Source: Thelonectria olida (Eukaryota > Ascomycota > Sordariomycetes > Hypocreales > Nectriaceae). From it: 64,000 nt of DNA. The notes under the pieces were generated by a model. It searched no databases. It saw only the letters and a program-made list of their open reading frames with translations, and was not told the origin of the DNA. Shown in pieces: positions 1-11,885 of this stretch. Each line of letters opens with the position of its first letter. The stretch's first letter is position 1. The position numbers and the translations under genes were made by a program. The DNA lies in the NCBI GenBank assembly GCA_020736575.1, contig JAGPYM010000037.1, positions 62,001-126,000 of the forward strand. Direction: 5' to 3'.

Positions 1-1121
1 CAGCACTGCAAAGTCTAAATGGATGAGCACCAGGGTGATTGAAATAAAAACAATTCTGTAACTAGTGGTAATCTCTGGCGGTAATAAACGATTCTGTAAC
101 GAGGAAAGGTCTATCTATAGGTCGGTATAGCTTCAAATACTTGCAACGTACACTCATGTACACATTTCCATGCGCCGTTATGAAAAAAAAAAAAAAAAAA
201 GCCAGATAACGCCTCGGTATCTCCATCTATCCCTCTCTAAAAATGTTCATGACGGCGTAGCCACGTAGATAACGACGTAAGGAAATAAGCACGAAAAAGA
301 AAGGAGAAAGAAAAGAAAAGAAAAGGAAAAGGAGGTATTTTGTAACTACAAGGGTACAGGACACGACAGCCACGTCGAAGAGAGAGAGAGATAACAAGAA
401 AGACTCACACGGAGACATTTCTCTCTCTCACTCTACTGCTGCAGGACGATAGCTCCCCCCAGACACAGACGCTTGCAGCACTTACTAGGTACGCAGTACA
501 GTAGCGTCGGTGTGGAGCGCCAGCCAAGAAAGGAAGGAAGCAGCACAGCCCCAGCCACCGCCCCCGCTTCTAGAACAATTCTCTCAAGTCAGCCTCACAG
601 CCGATCTGCAGAGCAATTGAGGCGGTGACAGCGACGGAAGTGGTTGACTGTGGTCCAAGAAAAAAAGCGAGTGACGTGAGTGGGTGGATTTGTATTAGAC
701 GGAATGCATGTGCGAGCATCATTACATGCCGTTTCGAAGTGTCGTCATGTGGTTGGACTGATAGCGGACTTGGGGTTGCTGCGAGATGGGGGCCAAGGTA
801 GGCAGAACGGAGCGGCGAGAGAAGCTGAGGAGAAATACGCCTAGTTCTGCCGTGCCTGCCGTGCGAGGAAACGGGCTGTCGTAGTGGTGGTCATCAACCA
901 CTGCATCTTTCTGCTACGAAACAGAGGAGACTGGAGGACGCCGATCACCGGTTCGTCCATCTTAGTCCACATGTCTTGCAGGTGGCTTGGCCAAGGCGAC
1001 CAAGGCGATCAAGCGATGCATGTCTGAGGGAGACTAGATGCCACCACCACACCAAACAATGACAACCGCCAGTGTAGGTGTTAGTCACGGCATTGATAAG
1101 AGAAAAGCCGTCGGCAATCTC
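1..1121. other. non-coding flank
   Basis: No convincing coding region is visible. The stretch lies downstream of the minus-strand zinc-finger gene and probably holds its 3' UTR. It contains an 18-base adenine run at 183-200 and purine-rich sequence around 295-345. Confidence 0.5.
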
Positions 1122-1880
1122 TCAAGTCCCGCGTCGGCGCCTCTCCTTGCGCTTAGACTCGCACGACGTCTTACATCCAGGGCACTCGAAGCCGCTCTTG
1201 GAGATGTAGACTCGAACAAGGCAGCGAGGGCACCGCCACCACGTCGTCGGGAGGTATCGGCCCTCGAGCCACTCCTCGTTGACCGTGTTCCCTCGCTTCT
1301 GGATGTCCTCGCGGTGATACTCCCGCAGGTGGTCGCGGAAGTGGTCGCGACGGTGGAAGGGGTCCCGGGCACGAGTGCACCGTGGATAGTCGCAGAGGTA
1401 ACTGTCCTTGAGAGACACTGGGGCGTGTGTGTTCCTGTAGTGCCGTTGGAGGTCGGCACATCGCTTGAATGGGCGCGCGTTGCACCCAGGCGAGAGGCAG
1501 AAGACGGGCCAGTCACGGCCGGAATATGCCCTGTGAGGAGAACCGATGTCAGCAAGAGCAGAGAGACTGTAAGTGACGAGGGGAACAAACCCTTCATTCT
1601 CGACGGCTGATGACTCCTCCATAATCGTCTGAGGAGACGTAGCATATGCGTTCCGCTGATGGAAAGATTCCATACTCGGGTCGTGAGTAGCTCGAAGGCT
1701 CAAGGGAGAGTCGGGAATAGACGAGGCTTGCGAACTCCCACCAGAGCTGGCATACCGGGCCAGAGGCTGGGCTTGGTGGTACTCAAATGGGTATACTGAA
1801 GGCGAAGCAGCTTGTTCCTGCGGCGAGGTCGCCTCGTACCAGTAACCGTAGTTGGCGTTGGGGTCGTAGCGGTGTCCCAT
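1122..1880 (-). CDS. zinc-finger protein, two C2H2-like fingers plus zinc ribbon
   Basis: The start is the ATG at 1880 (MGHRYDPNANYGYWYE), chosen because upstream codons in frame look like leader. Unspliced length is 252 aa. Residues 1-125 are low-complexity and Ser/Pro/Gln-rich. Then come a first C2H2-like finger (C128, C133, H147, H152), a second (C163, C168, with H180/H184/H189 available) and a C-terminal ribbon (CPRC at 217-220, CPGC at 233-236, C240) ending in a very basic tail, KRKERRRRG. The arrangement suggests a nuclear nucleic-acid-binding protein; no target can be inferred. A 60-nt in-frame intron is possible at 1590-1531 (donor GTTTGT, branch CTGAC, acceptor CACAG). Splicing it would remove residues 98-117 and give 232 aa with all zinc ligands kept. 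Function and family name are not recognised beyond the finger motifs. Confidence 0.75.
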   Translation of the reverse strand: MGHRYDPNANYGYWYEATSPQEQAASPSVYPFEYHQAQPLARYASSGGSSQASSIPDSPLSLRATHDPSMESFHQRNAYATSPQTIMEESSAVENEGFVPLVTYSLSALADIGSPHRAYSGRDWPVFCLSPGCNARPFKRCADLQRHYRNTHAPVSLKDSYLCDYPRCTRARDPFHRRDHFRDHLREYHREDIQKRGNTVNEEWLEGRYLPTTWWRCPRCLVRVYISKSGFECPGCKTSCESKRKERRRRGT

Positions 1881-4800
1881 CTTGAAAGAGAAGAGCAACG
1901 GGAGTGAGGTTGTGCCGGCACAAGTCAAACTCTCGGCGAAGGAGATACAGACTTGGATTGATAAGGACCGGTTGAACCAGAGCGCAGCTCCAGGCAAGAT
2001 GACGGGTGAAGGAGTGTGTTGTTTAAGAGGATTCAGAAGGCGAGCAAGCAGGGTGACGGCCGGCTTGCAGAGTAATACCAGGTGTGAGAAGACATGCAAT
2101 TGTAAGTCCACGACTGGTGGTTAGGCAATGTGCTGTTGGATTGTGTTGAGAATTGCTTGAGAGATGTGCAGTGACACGAATGAATGGGAGGGTTGCGAGT
2201 GGTGGAAGCTTGTTCAACCAGCTAGATATATAGATTTTCGAGCGAGGAGCAGCAGAAGGCAGATGAGATGGGCGAGAGTGAAGGGGGGTGTGGCCCTAGA
2301 GACGATTTGGACGACGCAAGGGAAAAAGAAAAGGTGAGGCTCCAAAAGCGCACATTTGACTTACAGTGAGGCGAAAGGTGTGTGTACTTGGTAGACTCTT
2401 GCTCACAGACTTGTCGACGGCATGGACCTGAAACCCGGCGACTAAGAGCCATCTCATCACATCTTTCCAAAGGGGCATCATTAGGCTTCTAGAATGCGCA
2501 AGGGGTGCTTGGGCCGCGGGCCTGACGCAAACGAATCCCCGGGGTAAGGTGTGTGCATGGCTAGTTATCGACGCAGAACCAAGAAGTCGATCTCTCTCAA
2601 TCAGAAGACATGGGTGGGATTGGGCGAGGCCAGGTACGGGACGGCTACTGCAGACTCTCGAGAGAAGAACGATGTACGTATCGTGCTAAAGGTGGAGGTG
2701 AAAGGAAGAGGAGGGTGGAAGGGGTGTGCCCTGGGTGAGAGGGTGGAGGACTTGGAGGGGGCCAGGACTAGGGGCGAAGCAGTTCCAGCGGAACAGGACA
2801 CCTTCGACACCCTGGCTCGTGATGCGACTTGACACTTGGATTTGGATTTGATCCCTGGGTACGTGGTCCAAGCTGCTGTGGCTCCAAAGAGATGAGAGAC
2901 CGGGACAGACAAGACAATGCATGAGGGAAAAGAACAGATTGTACGCGTGCTGCAGAAAGTCCCATCATCTACACCAGAGATTGAATACCGAGACACGGCG
3001 TACGTTGAACAGCCACACTTACACAGGTAGTTACCGGTGTCCGGAAGGGGAATCGGAATCGGGGGGATGGGATGGATGATGGATGATGGGTGATGGTCTC
3101 ACTGCTCAGGGACGATGCAACTTGCACTCGCATGAAAAGGATCCGCAGCTTTGGAGTCGGTTCTTGACCTCGGGTTGGATCCCGTTGGCGAGCAGCCGCC
3201 TTGACGAGGGAGAAAGGAAGAAAGCGGGCAAAAGACGTGGCCGGGGTGATGCATCAGAAAATGGACCAGGCGCCATGGGTACGAAGTACAGATACATGAT
3301 AGCTCATTGCATGGGCGAGGGAAAAGACAGAATCGAAAGACAAAAGGAGACAACGCGGTGGCAGAGTCGATTCACGCGCATGGCTAACAGCGGAAGCATG
3401 GCTCATAACGAACATGCTCCTCTGTGCCCGGGACGAAAGGAGCAACGAAAGCGCAGAGTTGATGGCGCATCGCCTCGTCAGGGCTGACGAGTGGTAAACG
3501 AGAAGGGACGGTAAGGCGGAGGAGGGCACTGCCAGCGCCGCCATAAACGCCAACGCGAGTAACACGACCAGCAACCAGACAGCGAGCGGTTATCGACACG
3601 GGTAGCGAGCGATTATGGCGACCGGTGATGGGTGGAGAGGGCGGGCGGAAGTGGTGGCATTTCCGATGTGGCGTAGATAAATGGAGGGTTGGTGGGAGGG
3701 ATGGAGAAGCAGGCGGGGGCGGCGGACGGAATGGCTCACGCGGAGAACTGGAGCTTTGCCTCTGGAGCTGTTCGAATCGAGGTAGCTCGCATTGAAGAAA
3801 GGGAGCTTCGCGAGGTGCTTCGGTGACCTCATCGGCACAGGCTTCGTTTGGTCATGGTGGGTTGCAGCAGACACCGGTCCATTGACTCGATTGCGCCTGA
3901 TGAGGGAGAGCTTGAAGAATGGTTAGCGGAGGGGATACGGACATCTTGTCCAGGATCAAGTCGCAGACAGCAAACGGGCTGGTGCACGTTGCCCTGGCCA
4001 TGGCTTCGCTGTGCCCATCTGTGTCTGTTGTCAGAGCGAAGACGCTCGGTCGGGCACCTGCGCTGGTGGACCACGTCAAAGTTGGCGCTGTTTAGCTGCA
4101 CACTGACCACCGCCCAAGTTCTTCAGAAGGGAAATGGGCGAGTAAGAAGGCGAGCGCATATCGAGCATGCTGATGATGTTGATGCTGCTGATGGCTAATG
4201 CTCAGCCTGGGTGATCCATGGGCCATGTACCCTGCTTCGTCTTGTTTCTGTTTCTGCCCTGCCATGCCATGTCCAGCTCGACTGGCGTGGAGTAAGCTGG
4301 CTGGCAAGCATTGTCTCATCGACCATCCGGAGAGCAAAACCGGCCATCGGTATCGGGAGGATGGCCGGGGAGTTTCCCTCTTGCGCGACCTGGGGAGGAC
4401 CCGCACCATGGACCTTAGGGAGGGATCAAGGGTTGAGGAGCTGTTTTCTTGTTTTCTTGTTTTTTCCCCCTCTTGCTCCTCTTTTCTGCTGTATGGCTAT
4501 GGTACGAATAGTGAAGCTGTCTTCTGCAGCTGGCCGTTGGGCTGAAGATGGATCATGGACCGGGGTGACGATAATTTCCTCATATCCATCCATAGTTACT
4601 CTTCTACTCCATACTCCGTATACGACCATTGAAGCTTGTATGTGATACGGCGGGTATCTCGGATTCTGGCAACTGAGCCAGAAAGCCACTGACTAAAGAT
4701 TTAAACTGAAATGACTCAGCTGGACATGACGACGTGTCAATCAATGGCCAGCCTTTGGTTTGACAATGCGAGGTTGAAAAAATACTTGCCGGTGACAAGC

Positions 4801-5461
4801 GCCCTTGCATGTGCCATTGATATGATCAACACCGCATTCCAACGGATGACTAGCTGGGGACCTAACAGAAGACAGAGAATACTGTCAGCCTAATCTAGGG
4901 CACGAGGGTTGTCCAGATTCTGCTCTGTGCTGTGCATGTGTGCTGCACTGTCTGCACAGGCTTGTCCATGATGTCTGAGGAATTGTTGGCTGTGTAAGTA
5001 CCTGTGATGTGATGCGTGGTGTGTGCGACTTACAGCAGACTCACCCTGCTGTCCTGTGCGTGGAGAGGGCACAGTCGTCTGTCCTTGGAGTGTTGATGAG
5101 CCGTGGTTGCATAGAGATGCTCGCTGCTGGCTGGCTGAAAAGATGCCGGAAGGATGGGAAGATGGGTACCTCCACACACCACAACCAGTGACCGGTGAAT
5201 GACCACAGAAGCCATCTTGCATCCATCAGCAGCATCATGATATTGGCCAGGAGTGGCGGCGGCGGCAGTGGCACTCTTTCCATCAGTGCTTCCATCGCTC
5301 GCTCAGACCAGGCCAAGAGCCAGCCCCCGGCGCCAACCCTGCCAATCCTTGGTGATGAAGATCCCATAATCCACTTGCCGGCATCGCAATGGGGATTTTC
5401 AGACCGTTTTCTCGCTGCCTGGAGTGTGGCCCTTCCTTTTCTGGGCCAGCAAGGCACACAG

Positions 5462-5476
5462 CCCCCCCCCCCCCCC
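5462..5476. repeat. poly-C tract (15 C)
   Basis: This is an uninterrupted run of 15 cytosines followed by GTTCGTTCGTT. It is a homopolymer and may be length-variable or error-prone in assembly. Confidence 0.9.
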
Positions 5477-7842
5477 GTTCGTTCGTTAAAGACGTGAGTG
5501 AATGAAAGCAAGCTTGTGCTGTACGAATATCCAGTCTTGCCGATTTGCTCTTCGGTTGTGATCCTGTGGCCCTCCATCAGCTGGCGTCGGACCAGGGGCT
5601 GCGTAGCATCATGACATTGGCCCTCTCGTCAAGCTTTTGCTCCATCCGTCGGTTCCATCTCTTCATCTTTCAAGGTCCAAAGTCCAAACCCACCAACAAC
5701 ATCTCTTCCCATATCACCTCAAGCCGCAAGCACAGACCGAAAGCTAAGCAGCACAGCACAGACTGGTCTCTCATCCTCTTTCTTGGCCCCCGCCAGCCCC
5801 ATCCTCACCCGCCTGCCCTGGGCCCCGGCCCACTGACCTCTTCCACACCTCTACCACCCCACATTCGGTGGCCGATCTGGGTGCGTATTTCGTCCCGTTC
5901 ACATCGTTCTGAGGTATTGGCACGCGCCGCTATACATATGCGCTCCCGTGGTTGTGCATCTGTAGGATCCAAACGGACCTGAGGGAAATATGCTGCGAGG
6001 GAGCCCACGAGAGAGCCTGCCGACAGAGCGCAATTGTGGTTGGTTGCTGAAGAGCTGAGCACATGTGTGTCTTGGTTGCCTGACCAGCCGGACTGTTCAC
6101 CGGGCGAAGAGTTGGCGATCCAAAAATAACATACAAAATGCAGATATTGGTCGATGCGACGCAGGGAGATGTTTTGGATGAAGCTAGGGTGTCTTTTCGG
6201 GCCTCCGTCTTCAAAAGGGGAGTGTATTCGTAGGTGCAGGTGAAAGAGCAAGTACAACCTAGGTAAGCAAGCACAGGTGTGCTGCTACTTGCCGTGCTGA
6301 GGTGTGCTTTGACAAGTGGACGGCTGCAACTGCCGTATGTAGGTTGGCCAGTGAGGTGGTTCATCAGGATCCATCACCACTTCGAGAGGGAAGGATGTAT
6401 CCAGACGGACTTACCGAGTCGACAAGGTTGACGGGCGGTTTCAAATCGTGGTCCCCCTTCTGGAATGAATGGAGCCGGTTCGAAACAGAAACGAAGATGG
6501 AGATGACCGGCATTTTTTTCGAGTTGCCGCATTGGCATTGTGTCGCTCACCCTGTCCATCCATCCATCAAAACCTCGTACCTTCGTTAAAGTGATGATGG
6601 ATGCTGCAATTTCCATCCAAAGGGCGTCGCATCCCTGTCCCGGGAGGAGGTTTCAGTGGATCGCGCGGGGCTGTCAGCGATGAACTCAGAACTCAAGCGC
6701 CAATGTCACCCGACGACGGGAACACTGGCCCGCCCCCCTTTTCCAGATGTTCTGTCGTCGTTACTGACGCCATGGCCCCCAGGGCAGGTCCCAGTAGAAG
6801 GTCCGTTCTTTTTCCCAACGGGCGCTGGGAGAGCTTCTGGAAGCCTTCCTGATCCGACATTGGCTGCCCACCTTCTCTCTTGGTGTCGCGGGACCCTCTT
6901 CCCTGCGGCACGGCTCTTATGCGAAGGATGGAAAGCAGACGTCTTCAGAAAGAAAGTAACCCTTTCTTCGGTCTTGAGCGATGTCTTCTTCGCTGCATCC
7001 TTGCTGAAGCGAAGCCTTTGTTTCGCATTTTCTGCACATTCCTGTATGTAGTCATCATACTTTGACCTGCCTTGAAGGGAGAAGACGCGCGTGCTTTTTT
7101 CTCCCTCTGCCCTCATCAAATGCAAATCGAGGCCACCAGCTGATTAACCTCTTCCCAGGGTCCAAGATCGGTCGAGACCAAAAACAAAGTTTGAATCGGA
7201 AACACGATGGGGTTCATTGGTTAATTAGCCAGCTCGTCTTGTTCCCTTTACTCAACCTGTTTACCAAATCGAAAGCTAAACAGCTCAAGGCAGCCCTGCT
7301 CTCTGCCTCGGCTGATTAGCTATCCTCGATATGCATTTCAGCTGGGGCAGCTTTCCATCTTCTTCCTCGTACTGCTGCAACCAATTTGCTAATCAGTTTC
7401 CAGGGTTGCCCTCCATCGTCACCCATCGCTCTAGGGGATTGGTGTCGTTCCCGGCCCGAGATGATTCTATACCAAGCCGAGTTACAATGACGAGCACGAT
7501 TGAACTTACGCACCTGCCATCGTTTCGAACCACGTATTCCAATTTCGTTTCTTTTTCAGTTTTTTTTTAGTTTTTTTTTCAACTGGGGAAACTCGTCAAA
7601 ACCCTGGCAAGCCGGGCCATCTCGTACGCCCCCCGGGATGGAATCAAATCGTGCCAATCTCGTTGTGTATCGTGTTGTGTCGTCGTGTTGTCAGCCCTGC
7701 GTGGCCTGTAAAACCAGCCTGAGATTTGGTAGCGTTGTTCCGCAACAACCGCCGAGGCTCTAGGGTAAACCAGTAAGAAACAAATGTCGGTTGAAAAAGC
7801 AACACCTTCATCACTTGCCAGCTCTGACTTGCAGCATAAGTG

Positions 7843-7868
7843 AAAAAAAAAAAAAAAAAAAAAAAAAA
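7843..7868. repeat. poly-A tract (26 A)
   Basis: This is an uninterrupted run of 26 adenines in non-coding sequence. It is followed by GAGGCC with no retroelement-like body on its 5' side, so it is not taken as a LINE or SINE tail. Confidence 0.9.
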
Positions 7869-8850
7869 GAGGCCAACATGTTAAAAACAATCAATCATAC
7901 CATTGCGCTTCAGGCGTCTCGAGCGGCTCTGTCTGTTTAAATATCTTCTTCAATCCCTTAACTGTCGTTTTCTTGGGCAGCAATGCATCAAACTTCCAGT
8001 CGCCTGAAAAACGAAGCACTTAGTCCTCTCGAAATTCGCTTCACCTAGACATTCATGACTGGAGAGATTGCCACGTCGTGCACGCGAACCCGCCTCAGCA
8101 GCTTGGTGTCATCCATCACGACACGAGTGCAGCACTACGAACACTCATCAGTGATGGCGTGGTGGGGAAACGACATAGACGATGAGAAAATAATAGTCCA
8201 GACAGCTGCAGACAGCTGAAGTGGGTGCCCAAAGAGTAGACCCTGGCATCAACAAGTCGTTGGACAGGGCGAGCGAAGGAAGTGAGTGGTTTATAGCACG
8301 AGGCAAACAGGCGGATACGCGATATGCGACACCCTCAGCTCGCTTCCCAGGGCTGACGAGTCCAAAAGAGACACCACAGTATCATCACATGGTCAAGCAA
8401 CGAACAAGCAAAGCAAATCGGCACGCAAAGAAGCCTGTGTTGAAATTTCCCCAGGGCCGAACCCGCCCGGCAGCCCGAAAAATTCCCAATTTCGTCTCTC
8501 AAACACTCGATGAGGTTTAATAAAAAACTCCCCAACGTAGCCCATAGCCCATAGCCGTAATAAGCCATCGCCGTTCGCGATTCCAGTAGTAGTGCCCGCG
8601 AAAAAAAGTGCCGAGTCGAGAAAAATGAGGCTACCATTCCCTTTCCTTTGTTTCCCCCAAACTTGATCCCCGGGAGGGCTCCCATAAAAAAGCAGAATCA
8701 CAAAGATGCAACACATAAACACTCACACATACACACCATGCCAATGACCCTCCCTCCTGAATGCAAAGTCCCAAAAGGAAGGACTATGGGTGACGCAATG
8801 GCAAGGCAGACTCGACTCACCCCGTCTGCCACCAATTCCGTGCGCCTTGA

Positions 8851-10894
8851 TTAGACATCGTCTTCGAGGAACTTGTAAGCAAACTTGAAATCGGCCTTTC
8901 TACGATTCATCCTGTTTCTGTGTAAGCATCTGCGACTACTGGTTTTCGCCTTTATGCCACTTACCAAGTGCTTTCATAGTCGAAGAACCGATAAGTTCCT
9001 TGCTCGAAGTCCTCAGTGATATTCTTGGGCTCCTCATGGCGCTGGAACCACGTCTGGTACTGCTTGTGAAATCGCCAGCTCTGATCCTTCAGTGCCTTGG
9101 CAGCCAGGTACTGTTGTGCTGTCCCTTGCTTGTAGTAAAAGACATAGAATAGTGTATCGGGGTCAATCTTCGAATACAACCTGGGGTCGTCGAAGATGGG
9201 CAGCGGATCTCGCGGAAAACCAGAACTTGTCGGAGGTACAGGCATGTCGGGCTTGTATGTTCGAGGAACCTCCGCATCCAACACCTCCGGGCAGTTAGCC
9301 TGGCTCACACCCATCATACGCAGCGTTGACAGAGCTGATGGAGGGAGTGGTCGCTTTCTCGATGCTTCATACGTCTCAACTAGATCTTGCAACGAGGCAG
9401 GCAAGTGGTAGATGGACTCCTCTTCCGGCTCCTCCGTAATAGGCTTGATACCATTGGTGTTGCCATTGGGTTGAGGTGCTGTTTCAGGCAATTAGCTTGA
9501 GAACGGAACTTCCCGGCCGGGAGCTGTGACGTACCTTTCGCAGGCTCTGGCAGCTCTGGAACCGCGGGTTGCTTTCCAGCTGCCTTGGATCGCTTGGATG
9601 GCTTGACAATTGACGGCTCCGGAGAATTAGTCGCAGATGTTCCGGCAACAGACTTGAAGTCGGCTTCTCGTGATGCAAGTTGAATGGACGACATGGCGGG
9701 AGAACTTGTCGCACTTGCTCGGGAGGGTAGAGGAGATATGCCTGGAGGGGCAGCAAACCCTGGCGGCGGAGGTAAAGGCGCAATACCGACATTGTTCTTG
9801 TCACTTGCAGCAGCGGCGGCAGCAGCTGATGCGTACTTGAGTGTCTCTCCCGCTGGTCTTGCTGGAACGGCTGCCGGTTTCATCGTGGGGCCACCGGTAG
9901 ATCCATTGCTGATAGTTTGTAATGGAGTATGCAGCGTAGCGAGGGCAGGCAAAGGCGATTTGACTTGAGATGCTGACCGTCGACCTGAGTCGTCCTTTTG
10001 CTTCCTTGATGACGGTTTACTCAACTCAAGCTCCGCCACCAAATCGTCCTGTATGGATTGAGTGTCGAGAGACGAGTTCTTCTCCGTGTCCACGTTCATG
10101 CCATATACGCCCTCCTCATCATCTAGCTCCAGATCGTTGTACATCTCGTCGTCGTCTATGAAGTCTTCGTTCATGCCGTCAGAGACGTACCATCGGATGC
10201 TCTCTTCTAAGTCAGTGACCTGGTCTGGTTCGACGCCGCCGTTCTCGAGGGATCTTCGGATCAACTCCATTTTCCCTTGGTGGAACTTGTGTCGCTCGAT
10301 GATGCCTTCGATTTCAGCGATACGTTCTGCCTTGGCGTTGTTGTTCTTGCCCTTCTTCATGGTTGCTTGTATGGATTCGCTTTCGGCCTCGAGGGTCTCG
10401 ATTTGCTGTTCCAGTTCGTCGACCATGCTACTTAGAAATTCGCTCGCTTCGACCTTGGCTTGCTCTTTGGGATCTAGCTTGGCGGCGGCTGATAACCCTT
10501 CCTTGGAGTATGCTTTCGTCTTCATAGCTTTTTCCACGGCCTTGAACTTTTCCATTTGCTACAGGCAGCAGGTCAGTATGGGCGAACATGATTGATATCC
10601 CGGAATCGACGACGTTAGCGGGACGTGGAGGGGACGGACCGTCTCGATGAGCTTTCGATGCTCGAGCAACGGAGCCTTGTCCTTGATGTCGTTACTCGCG
10701 GCCCATGTCTTGATCTGGTCTCGTAAGCGCTGCAGCTTCTTGATTTCGCGCTTTAGGTTGTCCTCGAGTTTCTCCTTCTGGGCTGGGTTATTCGACTGCT
10801 CGATCTTCTCGTAGATGGCTTCGAATTCAGCTACGCCTTCGGCGACCTTCTTGAAGCACTTGTCGACTTCTTGTTGCAGTTTCCTCGCCGCCAT
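8851..10894 (-). CDS. NOT3: CCR4-NOT complex subunit Not3/Not5
   Basis: Four exons: 10894-10640, 10558-9535, 9478-8965, 8911-8851; total 617 aa. The protein is a scaffold subunit of the CCR4-NOT deadenylase complex in cytoplasmic mRNA decay and transcriptional control. The N-terminal Not3 coiled-coil domain (about 1-230) has the hallmark KLIET|QMEKFK, followed by the family's TKAYSKEGL stretch, across the first splice junction. A disordered Ser/Pro/Ala-rich linker follows (about 255-440). The C-terminal NOT box (about 445-617) starts near [20 protein letters not shown] and includes [17 protein letters not shown]. The first intron has an unusual donor (GTCCGT); the other donors are GTACGT and GTAAGT. 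The final 61-nt exon encodes the terminal [19 protein letters not shown] and would be lost by ORF-only calling. The gene is divergent from the tRNA deacylase gene, 991 bp away. Confidence 0.95.
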
Positions 10895-11885
10895 GATGGG
10901 AGAAATATGTAGCCTTGCGGCCTCGCGCGGGGATTAGCGATAGAGTCGTCGTCAGGGGTAGTTTGTTGGCAGGTTTCTTTGTTATGCCGCCTCGGCCAGG
11001 TCCGATCCAGAGAATGATGCGGACGCAGACGAGTTGAGGCTGTCGCGGGGGTCCGCAGATGGCGGGGAGGGATTGAAACGGCTGGGCAAAGTTTTGCGCA
11101 GCGGTCGTAGACGTCGTCTCGGTCGGACGGCGCTCAATTCGGGGAGCGTGGCGGGATTGAGGGCGTTGCGAGAGCAAGCTGTGATGATCTGGTGGTGGTG
11201 ACGGATGTGGGAAATCCAGCGTAATAACGAAGAAGCTGGGGCGGCGCGCGATTGGCTAGCAGGTAACAAGTCATCCGGGACAGGTTGCAGTTAGCCGCCG
11301 AAATATTGTTCCTTGACAACGGTGGTCATGTGCGAGCTAATATATCAATAAAAGCGTTTGTCGGCGTTTCATATACTTGAAAACATGAGAGGATTCAATT
11401 TAGTAAAATTTAAGCGAGTTCCAACGGATGGCGGCAGACTTATGTCGGGCATCACTAACTCGCGATACGAGATTTGATGTGGAAGTTTGCTAGACGCGTA
11501 GGTACCTGAGGTGCCACTCAGCATCTCACATGACACACGACCGGGGATAGCAAAACGGCCCTGAATCAGGGACAAAGCACGAAAGGATCCAAGTTTCCAG
11601 CCGGTTCAGATGCCTTCCATTTGGCCATTCGGTGTGAGTCGTACGGAGTAGAGAGCGAAGAGCAACTTGTTTTGAGCAATCATCTCTGATATAATTGGAT
11701 CTCATTCAGGTATTATAACAGCCTGCTTGGTTTGCGGCTATTTTTATTTTTATTTTACTTCCCTCTCAATTCAATCAATACCTGCTCCCTCCATCTCCAC
11801 CATCTGTCGCGCTTCCACATATCTTGATCTATCACGACAACCTTGTTGGTGTTGAAAAGTCAATTCATTTCATACACCACCCACC
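10895..11885. promoter_or_regulatory. divergent promoter region, Not3/DTD
   Basis: This 991-bp region separates two divergently transcribed housekeeping genes. It has an AT-rich block near 11338-11355 and a TATTTT repeat at about 11740-11758. A pyrimidine-rich stretch (11759-11815) precedes the deacylase start. No other coding sequence was seen. Confidence 0.5.

Larger units (their letters stand above)
1881..8850. other. 7 kb gene-free region
   Basis: Open frames here are short, overlap on both strands and lack protein-like composition or intron-linked continuation, so none is called. Visible structure: direct TGTTTTCT repeats near 4441-4464, a 15-base C run at 5462-5476, T-rich blocks at 7560-7580 and a 26-base A run at 7843-7868. 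The region lies upstream of the 1122-1880 gene and downstream of Not3, so it could be a long regulatory leader, a non-coding transcription unit, or both. Confidence 0.5.

Noticed and set aside
7843..7868. Poly-A run as a retroposon tail
   Set aside because: There is no target-site duplication, reverse-transcriptase remnant or SINE-like box on its 5' side.
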